The notes under the pieces are model-generated. The model made no database searches. It was not told where the DNA came from and saw nothing but the letters and a program-made list of their open reading frames with translations. Both the position numbers and the translations under genes were made by a program. From NCBI RefSeq assembly GCF_001544555.2, contig NZ_FCOK02000003.1, forward strand, positions 213,298 through 277,297: 64,000 nt of DNA, given 5' to 3'. The DNA comes from Caballeronia udeis. GTDB taxonomy: Bacteria > Pseudomonadota > Gammaproteobacteria > Burkholderiales > Burkholderiaceae. The number at the start of each line of letters is the position of its first letter. Positions within the stretch are counted from its first letter, which is position 1. Below, in pieces: positions 28,243 through 38,405 of this stretch.

Positions 28243-30675
28243 TTACGCTGCCCTTGTCTGCACTAATGCTTTTGTCGTTCCGTGACTCGCCGCCGCCGCC
28301 GAGGGCGGCGTCGCGCCCGGTTCGGCGGTATCGTCCGCGAGTTGCAGGAACAGAATCGAGATCTGCGCGCCTTCGATCACGTCAGGGGTCTTCGAACGAT
28401 TGCGGATGTCGATGCGCGCGCCATGCTCGTCGACGATCTTCTTCACCGTTGCAAGACCCAGACCCGTGCCCTTGGCCTTCGTTGTCACATAAGGCTCGAA
28501 CGCGCGCGAGAGAATTCGCGCGGGAAAACCAGAACCGTTATCCGATACCGTCAACCGCACCGCCACGCGGGCATGTCCGGAGGCATCGGAGTCGCCATAT
28601 TCTACTGTCTTCGTTTCAAGCAGCACGCGCGGTTCAGCCACATCGGCCACCGCATCCTGCGCATTCTGCAAGAGATTGTGAATCACCTGCCTGAGCTGCG
28701 TCGCGTCGCCACGAATCACCGGCAATTTTGTCAGCTCCACGGTGATATGACTCTTGCCCTCTTCAATGCCATACAACGTCAGCACCTCGGTCACGAGATC
28801 ATTGAGCTGCAGATTGCCCAGGACGGCCGGCGGCGTACGCGCGTATTCGCGGAAGTCGTCGACCATCTGCTTCATCGCCTGCACCTGGTTCACGATGGTG
28901 GTCGCGCCGCGCTTGAGCACGTCCGCATCGGCGGGAGCAAGCTTGTCGGCCAGCTTCATCTGCAACCGTTCCGCCGATAGCTGGATCGGTGTCAGCGGAT
29001 TCTTGATCTCGTGCGCAAGCCTCCGCGCGACTTCGCCCCATGCGACAGAACGCTGCGCCGAGATGACGTCGGAGATATCGTCGAATACGACTACGTAGCC
29101 CGTTGTCTCGGCGTCGTCGGTATCGCTTTCGGTCAGGGTCAGCAATTGCGTGCCGCGTACCAGCAAGGTTAGCGGATCGGTCTCGCCGGCCACCGGTACT
29201 GCAAGCTGCTGTTGCCAGTGCCCACGGTCGCCAATGGGCCGGCCGCTGCCGCTCGCGGCTGCATCGCGATCTGCAAATGCCTTTCGCACCATTGCACCAA
29301 ACTCGGACAGCACGCCGATCTGTTCAAGCGGCAAGTTCAGCGACGCATTGAACGGCTGCCGGAAGATCCGCTCGGCGCCGCGATTCGCCGTGGTCAGTCG
29401 AAACTGCCGGTCGAACACGAACACGCCGGCGGTCAGGTTCGCGAGAATGCTCTCGAGATACGCCTTCGAATGTTCAAGCGCGATCCGATTGTTCTCCACC
29501 GCCGCACGCGCCTCGGACAATTGCCGCGTCATGGCGTTGAACGACTGCGTGAGGAAGCCGAGCTCGTCACGCGACTTCACTTCGCGCTTGGGCGTGTAAT
29601 CGCCCTCGGCGACTTCCTTCGTGCCTTGCGCGAGCAGGAACAACGGCCGCGCGAGCTGATTGCCGAGTGCAAGCGCCAGCATCATCGCAATGAAGGTGGC
29701 GAGGAACAGCGCGAGCGTCAGCGTGCCGATATACATCTTGCGCAATCCGGTGCGCCCGAGCGCCTTCTCCTGATACTCGCGATACGCGCGCTGCACGGCG
29801 TCGGCATTGCGGGCAAGTCCGGTACTGACCGGCTGTTCGATCTGCAGGAAACGTTCGGCCGGCTGCAATTCAGTGGTCGAGCTATCGGGGATCTTCACGA
29901 TCACCCGCAGCCTCAGTGCGCCCTTCGGCCCGGTCTGGCTTGAATCGCCATCGACCTCGCCTTCAATCGCCCCGTACGGCCTGCCACGCGCCTGATTCAG
30001 TTGCAGCGGAGTGGGCAGGTCGTCAGGCACGAGCGCCGCGAAATTACTCGATGCCTGCGCCACCACACGCACATCGGGCGCGGTACCGGAGCCGCTTCTC
30101 GCCGGTTCGACGATGGTCGCGTCCTGCACATTGAACTGATCGCGCAAGCGCAACAGCGTGAGCGTGAGGCTGGTCGGATCGGCGCTTGCAAGCTGGTCGC
30201 CCATCAGGCGGCCCTTGTTCTGCAAATCGGACAACGATGCATCCAGCATGCCGCGCCCGAGATTCAGCCCGGACGTGAGCGCGGTTTCCACGTTCACGTC
30301 GAACCACGACTCGATACTGCGCGACACGAACTGATACGACACCACATAGATGATCGCGCCCGGCACTACGCCCACGAGCGCAAAGATGAACGCGAGTTTC
30401 GCGAGCAGCCGCGTGCCGAACTTGCCCTGCCGCACCCGGGTGATGATGATCGCCAGCAGCCCGATCACGATCAGTATCAGCACGACCGCCACCGCGAGAT
30501 TCGCGGCGTACAGCCACTGGTAATAACGATCGAAGAACTCGGTGTTCGCGCTGGCCAGGGCCAGCATCACGAGCAGCAGAATGGCCGTGAGCGCAACCGT
30601 TGTCACGAGCACCCGAACCACGAGGCCCGTCATGTTCGTGCGGCGTAGCGGTCGGCGGCGTAGTTTATTTAGCAC
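28243..30675 (-). CDS. NtrY-like membrane sensor histidine kinase
   Basis: Large kinase of 810 residues: membrane segments near 20-45, 57-80, 92-118 and about 310-335, a periplasmic sensor region, a HAMP domain (ARPLFLLAQGTKEVAEGDY), a PAS-like domain, an H-box WGEVARRLAHEIKNPLTPIQL and an HATPase domain (GTGLGLATVKKIVDEHG). NtrY family members respond to nitrogen, redox or envelope cues in other bacteria; the signal here is unknown. It overlaps the end of the DUF4390 gene by 11 bp, and the cluster rsmB-DUF4390-ntrY-ntrX is typical of betaproteobacteria. Confidence 0.9.
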   Translation of the reverse strand: MLNKLRRRPLRRTNMTGLVVRVLVTTVALTAILLLVMLALASANTEFFDRYYQWLYAANLAVAVVLILIVIGLLAIIITRVRQGKFGTRLLAKLAFIFALVGVVPGAIIYVVSYQFVSRSIESWFDVNVETALTSGLNLGRGMLDASLSDLQNKGRLMGDQLASADPTSLTLTLLRLRDQFNVQDATIVEPARSGSGTAPDVRVVAQASSNFAALVPDDLPTPLQLNQARGRPYGAIEGEVDGDSSQTGPKGALRLRVIVKIPDSSTTELQPAERFLQIEQPVSTGLARNADAVQRAYREYQEKALGRTGLRKMYIGTLTLALFLATFIAMMLALALGNQLARPLFLLAQGTKEVAEGDYTPKREVKSRDELGFLTQSFNAMTRQLSEARAAVENNRIALEHSKAYLESILANLTAGVFVFDRQFRLTTANRGAERIFRQPFNASLNLPLEQIGVLSEFGAMVRKAFADRDAAASGSGRPIGDRGHWQQQLAVPVAGETDPLTLLVRGTQLLTLTESDTDDAETTGYVVVFDDISDVISAQRSVAWGEVARRLAHEIKNPLTPIQLSAERLQMKLADKLAPADADVLKRGATTIVNQVQAMKQMVDDFREYARTPPAVLGNLQLNDLVTEVLTLYGIEEGKSHITVELTKLPVIRGDATQLRQVIHNLLQNAQDAVADVAEPRVLLETKTVEYGDSDASGHARVAVRLTVSDNGSGFPARILSRAFEPYVTTKAKGTGLGLATVKKIVDEHGARIDIRNRSKTPDVIEGAQISILFLQLADDTAEPGATPPSAAAASHGTTKALVQTRAA

Positions 30676-31273
30676 TGGTCGCCGCCGTAAAAGTAAAACG
30701 CTTCCAGTCGGAAGAGAGATTCCAGTCGCGGTTGTTGACCGCGTCGATCTGGAACGGCTTGGGCATCAGTGCAATGTCGAGCTGCATGCGCACTGAAGCG
30801 TTATATGTCTCGCCGGGCTTGACCTGGTTACGATCGATTACGTGCCAAGACGTCACGTGCTTGATGACCGCGAGCGCTTCCTCAAGCGTGGCGAAACCGA
30901 GCTGCAAGCCCCCGGTAGAGACACGATATTCGCGTGTCAGGGGCTGAAACGAAAGCCGGATACTTTGCGACACGCTCACCGGTTCTTCGTCGAACCAATA
31001 CCAGCGCGGCCGCGACAGATCGAAATCCGTTGTGAAATACAAAGGCACACCCTTGTTTACGGCGTCTTCAAGGCTGCTGTTGAGGTCGAAGTCGAAACGG
31101 GCGTCGAGACTCCAGCCCGATCCGTCCGCCTGCAGCGACGCACGCTGCACAGCGATGGGATCGGCCTGCGCGGCCGAAACGGGCATGAACGACAGCGCAA
31201 GGCTCAATAGCATGGCCAGCACGGCCTGGCCGGCAGGCGCGAGCCGCAGCGGGAAAAAGCGTTTGATCGTCAC
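30665..31273 (-). CDS. DUF4390 exported protein
   Basis: Protein of 202 residues starting at GTG 31273, which overlaps the rsmB stop (GTGA). A signal peptide follows (LAPAGQAVLAMLLSLALSF to AAQADP), then a DUF4390 domain with DARFDFDLNSSLEDAVNKGVPLYF and the RPRWYWFDE segment. Function unknown; always found between rsmB and ntrY in Burkholderia relatives. The frame is open for 89 codons upstream inside rsmB, but that part is antisense-like noise. Confidence 0.85.
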   Translation of the reverse strand: MTIKRFFPLRLAPAGQAVLAMLLSLALSFMPVSAAQADPIAVQRASLQADGSGWSLDARFDFDLNSSLEDAVNKGVPLYFTTDFDLSRPRWYWFDEEPVSVSQSIRLSFQPLTREYRVSTGGLQLGFATLEEALAVIKHVTSWHVIDRNQVKPGETYNASVRMQLDIALMPKPFQIDAVNNRDWNLSSDWKRFTFTAATSAK

Positions 31274-32754
31274 CGTTTCTGAAAGCGCGCGTAGAAGAAT
31301 CCGTCGTGGTCCGCAAAGGCTTCCGCGTCCCGCGTCAATGTTGAACGGGTACGTTGCGCCTCGCCTGAATTGTCCGTCAGCGAGTTCGCGACCGGGTCCG
31401 GTGATACTTGCCCACCAGCCGCGCCGGTGCGGCTGGCTGTCGGCAATAATTGCCCCGGCGCGTCCAATCGTACCGCATCTTCGTGCACCGCTCCAAACCA
31501 CTGCGCCTGTAACTCGCCCTCTTCCGGGAAGATTGAGCATGTAACGTAGAGCAACTCGCCGCCGGTTGCGACCAGGGGCCAGAGCGCAGAAAGGATGCGG
31601 CGCTGCTCTTCGACCAAGGCGGCGATGTCAGTCGGACGGCGCAGCCAGCGAATGTCCGGATGACGCCGCACGATACCCGATGCCGAGCACGGCACGTCGG
31701 CAAGAATGCGATCGAACGGATCTCCGTCCGACCAGCCCGACGGCTCGCCGGCATCGCCTACGCGAATTTCCGCTTGCACGTTCAGGCGCTGCAGATTCTC
31801 TCCGATACGCCGCGCGCGCCCCGCGTCGCTTTCCACCGCAATCAACTCGACGTTCGCCAGTTCCAGCACATGGCCCGTCTTGCCACCGGGTGCCGCGCAG
31901 GCATCGAGCACGCGCATGCCATCGCGCGCATTCAGCAACTGCGCGGCGAGTTGCGCGCCGGCGTCCTGAACCGAGACGACGCCGTCGGCGAAACCGGGAA
32001 TCTTGTCGACCGCCGTCGGCGTCTTGAGACGCACGGCATGAATGCCCGCGGCTTCGGCTTCTGTGTGCTCGGCCTTGAGGACGTCGAGATATTGCGCGAC
32101 GCTCATACGCCGTGCGTTCACGCGCAACGTAAGTGGCCCTTGCCGGTTACCGGCGTCCAGGATGTTTTCCCATTCGTCCGGATGACCGCGCTTTACCGCA
32201 TCGATCCACCATGCGGGATAGTTGAAACGCGCGACCGGATCGCTTTGAACCTCGGCGAGTAACGCTTCACGTTCACGCAGGAACGAGCGCAACACGGCGT
32301 TGACCAGACCCTTTGCAAACGCGAATTCGCGCCGCGCGGCGACGGCGTTGACGGCTTGATCGACAACGGTAAATGGCGTGTAGGCGGCCTCGGCTTCGTC
32401 GTCCACCAGAAGGGCGAACGCGCATGCCATGACATTCGATACATGCGGCGGCGGCGCTTTGCGCACCAGTTTCGCGAGCAGCGCCTCGGCCACGGCAAGG
32501 CGCCGCAACGTGCGGTACGCAATGTCCTGCGTCGCCCCGCGCGATACCGCCACGTGCGTGGCCGCAATGACCGTCTGCAAGGCTGCGGGCAGCGCGGAAC
32601 CGGCACGCACCGCGCCGACTGCTTGCGCGGCGGCATCGAGCGCGAACGCAAGGGAATCGGGAGCGAGGTGAAGCGTGGCGAGCCGGGCGTCGGACGACGC
32701 TCGACTGCTTTCCGCCGATGAAACGGTGCGGCGTCGGGAAGGCTTTTCGGTCAT
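31270..32754 (-). CDS. rsmB: 16S rRNA m5C967 methyltransferase RsmB
   Basis: Methylates C967 of 16S rRNA. From ATG 32754 (MTEKPSRRR) it has 494 residues: an N-terminal NusB-like domain (about 35-185), then a Rossmann methyltransferase with VLDACAAPGGKTGHVLEL, the PCS motif ADVPCSASGIVRRHPDIRW and the catalytic Cys in YVTCSIFPEEGE. A low-complexity insert lies near the C terminus before GFFYARFQKR. First gene of rsmB-DUF4390-ntrYX. Confidence 0.95.
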   Translation of the reverse strand: MTEKPSRRRTVSSAESSRASSDARLATLHLAPDSLAFALDAAAQAVGAVRAGSALPAALQTVIAATHVAVSRGATQDIAYRTLRRLAVAEALLAKLVRKAPPPHVSNVMACAFALLVDDEAEAAYTPFTVVDQAVNAVAARREFAFAKGLVNAVLRSFLREREALLAEVQSDPVARFNYPAWWIDAVKRGHPDEWENILDAGNRQGPLTLRVNARRMSVAQYLDVLKAEHTEAEAAGIHAVRLKTPTAVDKIPGFADGVVSVQDAGAQLAAQLLNARDGMRVLDACAAPGGKTGHVLELANVELIAVESDAGRARRIGENLQRLNVQAEIRVGDAGEPSGWSDGDPFDRILADVPCSASGIVRRHPDIRWLRRPTDIAALVEEQRRILSALWPLVATGGELLYVTCSIFPEEGELQAQWFGAVHEDAVRLDAPGQLLPTASRTGAAGGQVSPDPVANSLTDNSGEAQRTRSTLTRDAEAFADHDGFFYARFQKR

Positions 32755-32915
32755 GTCGGGGCGAAGGCGTTCGAGCCGGCCGATGCCGGTCCGCACAAAC
32801 GAAGCATTGTAACTTGCGAGGGGTTTGGGTCTGAGATTGAGGCTGGAATGCTGGCCGAACGGACGGGGTTGGAGGCAACCCTCTGTTTATATGACAGGGT
32901 GTCATGGTGTGACAA

Positions 32916-32945
32916 GACCCATCGCCGCTCTCGCGGCGATGGGTC
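32916..32945 (-). terminator. 13-bp hairpin after htpX
   Basis: GACCCATCGCCGC (32916-32928) pairs perfectly with GCGGCGATGGGTC (32933-32945) around TCTC. It follows the htpX stop on the minus strand, but the downstream T-run is weak. Confidence 0.6.
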
Positions 32946-32971
32946 CATGACTATGCCTTAGACAGCTCCCA

Positions 32972-33829
32972 TCACTCCATCCGGCCGGTTCGCGCCATTT
33001 CCATCAGGCGCGCAACGCGTTCCTCGGTCGCCGGGTGCGTGGAAAAGAGCTTCGAGATTCCGCCACCCGCCAGCGGGTTCATGATCATCATCTGCGCCGT
33101 GGCGGGATGCTGCTCGGCGGCGGGGAATGGCACGCCCGCGGCATACGCGTGGATTTTCTCGAGCGCGCTGGCGAGCGCTTGCGGATCGCCGGAAATCTGC
33201 GCGCCGCCGCGATCAGCCTCGAATTCCCGCGCCCGCGAAATAGCCATCTGGATCAGCGCACCGGCCAGCGGAGCCAACATGGCGACAGCAATAGCGGCGA
33301 TCGGATTCGTGCGCCGGCCTTCGGAATCCCGGCCGCCGAAGAACATGGCGAAGTTGGCCAGCGCCGAGATAGCACCGGCCATGGTCGCCGATATTGTCGA
33401 GATCAGGATGTCGCGGTGCTTCACGTGCGCCAGCTCATGCGCCATCACGCCGCGCAACTCGCGCTCGGACAACACCCGCAAGATGCCGGTAGTCGCCGCA
33501 ACCGCCGCGTGCTCCGGATTACGCCCTGTTGCAAACGCGTTGGGCGCATTTTCGTCGATGAGATACACCTTCGGCATGGGCAGTTGCGCCCGCGTGGCGA
33601 GTTCGCGGACCATCCGGTAAAACTGCGGCGCGCTGGCTTCGTCGACTTCCTGTGCGTTGTACATCTTCAGCACGAGCTTGTCCGAGAACCAGTACGAAAA
33701 GAAATTCATGGCGAGGGCGACGATCAGCGCAAGCATCATCCCCTTGCTGCCGCCGATCATTCCTCCGATCACGACAAAAAGGGCCGTGATCGCTGCCATC
33801 AGCATCGCCGTTTTGACCCAGTTGAACAT
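32972..33829 (-). CDS. htpX: membrane protease HtpX
   Basis: Inner-membrane M48 zinc protease (285 residues) for quality control of membrane proteins, usually induced by heat or envelope stress. Two N-terminal hydrophobic segments (about 5-50), Zn motif HELAH in [19 protein letters not shown], downstream Glu in [15 protein letters not shown], and two further hydrophobic segments between them. Length is normal. Confidence 0.96.
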   Translation of the reverse strand: MFNWVKTAMLMAAITALFVVIGGMIGGSKGMMLALIVALAMNFFSYWFSDKLVLKMYNAQEVDEASAPQFYRMVRELATRAQLPMPKVYLIDENAPNAFATGRNPEHAAVAATTGILRVLSERELRGVMAHELAHVKHRDILISTISATMAGAISALANFAMFFGGRDSEGRRTNPIAAIAVAMLAPLAGALIQMAISRAREFEADRGGAQISGDPQALASALEKIHAYAAGVPFPAAEQHPATAQMMIMNPLAGGGISKLFSTHPATEERVARLMEMARTGRME

Positions 33830-33974
33830 GTCTTGAACTCCTCACCCAATATCAATGCGCGTTAAGCGCGAGCGGCCGAAGCGGCCTTTTTGCCTGACCA
33901 GACAATCTGCCCGCAATTGCCCGGCCTCAGATTGTAAGCAAAATGTTAGATAAGGACATCCCGTAAAAATTCAA

Positions 33975-34628
33975 TCACCTGTGTGAAGTCGCCAGCTTGA
34001 TGCCCAGTCCGACGAATGCACTGCCCACCACCCTGTCCAGCCATAGCTTGACGCCGGGCTTGCCGGAGAAGCGTTGCGTTACGCTGCCCGCGATCCACGC
34101 CACGAACGTGTTCCAGAACGTGCTGACCAGCACGAACACAAAACCAAGCGCGAGGAAGGCGAGGGTTTTGTGTTCGCTGTCGACGGCAACGAATTGCGGA
34201 ATGAACGAGACGAAAAACAGCACCACTTTCGGGTTCAGCACATTCGTGACGAAGCCTTGCGTGAAGATTTGCTGGAGCGACTTCGGTGCGGCGGGAACGC
34301 GGGTCGCTTCGCTCGGCTTGTGGCTGGTTTTCGCGGCTGCCGGCTTGGCGAAGATCAGCCGCACGCCAAGATAGATCAAGTAAATCGCTCCCGCGAACTT
34401 GACGATGGTGAACGCCGTCACCGATGCCGCCAGCAACGCCGTCAGCCCGAACGCGCAGGCCAGCGTATGCACAATGCAGCCGAGCGCAATGCCCAGCGCC
34501 GACACCACGCCCGCGCCACGCCCCTGTGCGACACTCCGGCCGACGATGTACGCCGTATCCGGCCCCGGCGTAACGCTCAGCAACATGACGGCGACGATAA
34601 ACAGCGTGAAACCGGTGATTCCAAGCAT
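33975..34628 (-). CDS. LysE/RhtB-family amino-acid exporter
   Basis: Inner-membrane exporter of 217 residues with six hydrophobic segments and the family opening MLLSVTPGPDTAYIVGRSVAQGRGAGVVSALGIALG as separate conserved blocks (TPGPD, GIALG). A polar loop near residue 105-125 is followed by NVLNPKVVLFFVSFIPQFV. RhtB-type members export homoserine, threonine or related metabolites; the substrate here is unknown. Confidence 0.88.
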   Translation of the reverse strand: MLGITGFTLFIVAVMLLSVTPGPDTAYIVGRSVAQGRGAGVVSALGIALGCIVHTLACAFGLTALLAASVTAFTIVKFAGAIYLIYLGVRLIFAKPAAAKTSHKPSEATRVPAAPKSLQQIFTQGFVTNVLNPKVVLFFVSFIPQFVAVDSEHKTLAFLALGFVFVLVSTFWNTFVAWIAGSVTQRFSGKPGVKLWLDRVVGSAFVGLGIKLATSHR

Positions 34629-34698
34629 TGCGGGACCTATGTTTTTTGGCTGGTTTTAGCCGTCGCAACGACGGCGTGGCAAATACGCTGACACCGTT

Positions 34699-35691
34699 TC
34701 AGGCATCCGGCGCGACTTCCCGAAGTTCGAATCGTTGCCCTTTAACAATAGGCGATCCCGCAAGAAATTCGCGCACAGGCAGTCGTTTGCCGCCGGGCTT
34801 TTGCAACTGCGTGAGACGCAAGCCGCCCTGACCGCATGCGACCACGACACCCTCCGCACCGCTTTCCACAATCGCGCCGGGATCCGCATCACCCGTCAGT
34901 GCCACCGGCTCTGCGGCCCAGATCTTGACGACAACGCCATCGAGCGTTCCAAACGCGCCGGGAAACGGATCGAAGGCGCGAATCTGACGCGCGAGCATGC
35001 TCGCCGGACGACGCCAGTCGAGCGCCGCTTCGTGCTTGGCGATCTTCTCGGCGTACGTCGCGCCGTCCGGCGGCTGCGGCGTGGCGGGCAAGGCGCCGTC
35101 CCGTTCGAGATCCCGCAACGCTTCGACGATCAGATCAGCACCGAGCCGGGCCATCCGGTCGTGCAGCGTGGCCGTGGTGTCCGCAGGCGTGATCGCGATG
35201 CGGCCTTCCCGGATCATTGCACCGGTATCGAGTCCCGCATCCATCTGCATCAGCGTGATGCCCGTCTCGGCGTCACCAGCTTCGAGCGCACGATGAATGG
35301 GCGCTGCGCCGCGCCAGCGAGGCAACAGCGAACCATGAATGTTGATTGCGCCCAACGGCGGGATGTCGAGCACTTCCTGCGGCAGGATCAGCCCGTACGC
35401 CGCAACCACCATGACGTCGTGCGGCGTGGCCTTCAGCAGTTCAATTGCGGCGGCCGCTTCCTCGGGATACTTGCCATTGCGCCGCAACGAGGTCGGCTGC
35501 GCCACCGGCAAGCCGCGCTCGACCGCCAACCGCTTGACCGGCCCGGGAGCCAGTTTCAATCCGCGTCCGGCGGGCCGGTCCGGCTGCGTCAACACGAGCG
35601 GCACATGAAAACCCGCCGCGTGAATGGCGGCCAGTGCGGCAGCGGCAAATTCAGGTGTTCCGGCAAATACGACACGCAGCGATTGAGTCAT
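34699..35691 (-). CDS. fmt: methionyl-tRNA formyltransferase
   Basis: Formylates initiator Met-tRNA. From ATG 35691 ([16 protein letters not shown]) it has 330 residues, with the formyl-transfer signature [20 protein letters not shown] and the DTGAMI and [10 protein letters not shown] segments of the C-terminal domain. An in-frame Met six codons upstream is less typical. It follows def, its partner in N-terminal processing, in the same direction with a roughly 50-bp gap. Confidence 0.96.
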   Translation of the reverse strand: MTQSLRVVFAGTPEFAAAALAAIHAAGFHVPLVLTQPDRPAGRGLKLAPGPVKRLAVERGLPVAQPTSLRRNGKYPEEAAAAIELLKATPHDVMVVAAYGLILPQEVLDIPPLGAINIHGSLLPRWRGAAPIHRALEAGDAETGITLMQMDAGLDTGAMIREGRIAITPADTTATLHDRMARLGADLIVEALRDLERDGALPATPQPPDGATYAEKIAKHEAALDWRRPASMLARQIRAFDPFPGAFGTLDGVVVKIWAAEPVALTGDADPGAIVESGAEGVVVACGQGGLRLTQLQKPGGKRLPVREFLAGSPIVKGQRFELREVAPDA

Positions 35692-35740
35692 CGATTCAGC
35701 AACCTGCAAATTCCAGCATCCGTCTTGGTGAATCGACCCG

Positions 35741-36244
35741 TCACAGCGCCTTTTCGAGCTTTTTCATCTTGCCGCGAATTCGCGTCTGCTTCAGCGACGA
35801 AAGGTATTCCACAAACACGCGTCCCATCAGGTGATCCATCTCGTGCTGGATGCACACCGCAAGCAACTCTTCGCAGTCGATTTCAAACGTCTCGCCCTTC
35901 TCGTTCAGCGCGCGCACGCGCACCTTTTCCGGCCGCTCGACGAAGTCGTAGATGCCCGGCACCGACAGGCAGCCTTCCTCGTGATCCTTCTTCTCGTCGC
36001 TCGACCAGATGATCTCCGGATTGATGAAGGCCTGAAGCTGGTCGTGCGTGTCCGACGTGTCGATCACGATCACGCGTTCATGCACGTCCACCTGGGTCGC
36101 GGCAAGGCCGACGCCAGGCGCCGCGTACATGGTTTCAGCCATATCTGCGACGAGCTTGCGAATCCGGTCATTGACGACCTCTACGGGCTTCGCGACCTTG
36201 TGCAGCCGCTTGTCCGGGTATTTGAGTATGTTGAGCAGAGCCAT
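35741..36244 (-). CDS. def: peptide deformylase
   Basis: Removes the formyl group from nascent proteins. The 167 residues carry all three motifs: [17 protein letters not shown] (metal Cys) and QHEMDHLMG (metal histidines and catalytic Glu). It is divergent from the broken dprA and co-directional with fmt. Confidence 0.97.
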   Translation of the reverse strand: MALLNILKYPDKRLHKVAKPVEVVNDRIRKLVADMAETMYAAPGVGLAATQVDVHERVIVIDTSDTHDQLQAFINPEIIWSSDEKKDHEEGCLSVPGIYDFVERPEKVRVRALNEKGETFEIDCEELLAVCIQHEMDHLMGRVFVEYLSSLKQTRIRGKMKKLEKAL

Positions 36245-36456
36245 GATTCAGATTATCGACGCACGCCGCGGCGCGCGATAGTCGGCCATTCGGCCAGGTT
36301 GTAAAAGAGTGCCGGTATCGAGAAGATGATTGGGCCGAAACGCGGCGCTTCAACGTCGTTTCAGTGCCGCTCGCGGGGCGGCAACGCGTTGTCCGAAAGG
36401 CCAGGAAAAAGGCCCTTCGACAATCCTTTCGTATTTCGGAATATGAAAATTTTAAC

Positions 36457-37700
36457 ATGACACCTTTCCTGTTGCCGACGGCCGACGCCAAGCCCTGTCT
36501 GGGAGAGACCGATTTGCGGGACGTTTCGGCCTGGCTGCGGCTGGCTAATGCGAGCGGTTTACCGCCCATCGCGCTGCGTGCGTTGCTTGCCGAATTCGGC
36601 GGGCCGCAGGCGGTGCTGAACTAGTCATTCGGCGCGCCCGCGGCAATCGCCGGAGAGAAAGCGGCCTGTGCGGTGCTTGGGCCCCCGCCGCGCTCGGAAC
36701 TCGGTCCATTCGACGAATGCCTTGCGCGCACGCTTGAGTGGGCGTCGGTTCCGGGCAACAGGATCGTCACGCTTGCGGATTCAGCGTACCCGCCGGCGCT
36801 CCTGACCATGCCCGATCCGCCACCGCTGCTATATGTAAAGGGACGGCTGGACCTGCTTCAGGCCCGGGCGGTGGCAATTGTCGGCAGCCGAAGCGCAACG
36901 CCGCAAGGCATTGACGACGCCCGCCGCTTCGCGCAGGCCCTTTCGGATGCGGGGCTCGCGATTGTGTCGGGGCTCGCGCTGGGTATCGACGGCGCGGCGC
37001 ATCGTGGAGGACTAAGCGGTCTCGGCGGCACGATTGCGGTCATTGGAACGGGGGCGGATCTTGTCTATCCGCCGCTGCACCACGCGCTGGCGCACGAAAT
37101 TGCGACAAACGGCACGATCGTGTCGGAATGGCCACTCGGCACACCGGCCCGGCCGGCAAATTTTCCGCAGCGTAACCGCCTGATCGCGGGGTTGGTGAGT
37201 GGCGTGCTGATCGTCGAAGCAGCCACGCGTTCGGGTTCGCTGATTACCGCCCGGCTCGCCAACGAAATGGGGCGCGACGTATTCGCTATCCCGGGCTCGA
37301 TCCACGCGCCGCTATCGCGCGGGTGTCATCGGATGATCCAGCAGGGGGCGAAGCTCGTGGAAACACCCGAGGACATTCTCGAGAAGTTCGGTTTTTCGGT
37401 TCAGAGCAAAGCAGCGGCGGCGCCCGTTTCGAAGCCACGAAAGCGTGGGAAAGCGCGTCGGGGTCAGCAACCGCCGCGCGTAGCAAGCCGGCGAGCGCGT
37501 CCTGGGCATCAGCGTCAATAAAACTGGCCACTCCCGAAACCGACCGCCTGCTCGATGCACTCGGGCACGCGCCCGCGACGCTTGAAATTCTTGCCGAGCG
37601 GACCGAAATGGATGGTGCGACGCTACAAAGCCTGCTGTTGCAACTCGAATTGTCGGGACGGGTTGGCGCGTTGCCGGGGGGGACGCTTTACCCGGCTTGA
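36457..37700 (+). pseudogene. dprA: dprA, broken by an in-frame amber stop and a frameshift
   Basis: DprA loads RecA on incoming single-stranded DNA during natural transformation. The first 55 codons (MTPFLLPTADAKPCLG...) run into a TAG at 36622-36624 in the same frame as the rest; CAG to TAG is the simplest change. The Rossmann-fold core then continues (VAIVGSRSATPQGIDDA, VSGLALGIDGAAH, FPQRNRLIAGL). Around 37420-37500 the frame shifts, and the C-terminal winged-helix part (TPETDRLLDALGHAPATLEIL to GGTLYPA) lies in another frame. At least two lesions, so full-length DprA is not made unless one is a sequence error. Confidence 0.9.
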
Positions 37701-37791
37701 GCGCTGATTTTTCGGCACCATGCTACATTCGCGACAAAATCCGCTTCTTGCAAACCCAACAAATGACTGACGAAAAGGACCGCAAGGAACC

Positions 37792-38169
37792 ATGCCCGCG
37801 CTGAATCTCGACACCGACGCCGATCAGATCGCCGAGCGCCTGACCAGCGCCGGCACGCTGCTCGTCGCCTGCCTGTGCGCCGAATGGTGCGGGACGTGCC
37901 GCGATTATCGCGAGGGTTTCGACCTGCTCGCCGACGCCCATCCGGACATCTGCTTTGCATGGATCGACATTGAAAACCAGGCGGATCGCTTCGATGACCT
38001 CGATGTGGAAAATTTTCCGACCGTCTTGATTGAAGACGCTGTGACAACCCGTTTTTTTGGAACGGTATTGCCGCAAACGTCCATTGTCGCGCGCATGTTG
38101 ACCGATTTGAGCGCGTTGCCGGGGATGGTGGGCGCACCGAAGATCCGGCCCGCGCTCGTCGCCGCGTAA
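37792..38169 (+). CDS. thioredoxin-like protein
   Basis: Protein of 125 residues with a thioredoxin fold and an active-site motif WCGTC in CAEWCGTCRDYREGF, followed by the cis-Pro segment VENFPTVLIED. No signal peptide, so cytoplasmic. It resembles the small thioredoxin-family proteins found between dprA and topB in Burkholderiaceae; the redox partner is unknown. The ATG is preceded by AAGGACCGCAAGGAA. Confidence 0.88.
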   Translation: MPALNLDTDADQIAERLTSAGTLLVACLCAEWCGTCRDYREGFDLLADAHPDICFAWIDIENQADRFDDLDVENFPTVLIEDAVTTRFFGTVLPQTSIVARMLTDLSALPGMVGAPKIRPALVAA

Positions 38170-38405
38170 ATTCGAATCAACTGGCAAGACCAATATGCGC
38201 AACTGAGCGCACTCGTAAGCTGAAACGGCTTTCGCGCTTGCATCACAAAGCGCCCACATTCACCGTTCGGCATCCCGCGTTTCACTAAATGCCAGACCGC
38301 GCGCCGCACGCCATATGCTATAAAGCGGACGTTAACGAGTCCGAACCGTGGTGGCGCAAGCCGCCCAAACCCGGCCTCATGCCAGTCCCTAACTAGAATC
38401 GAGTC

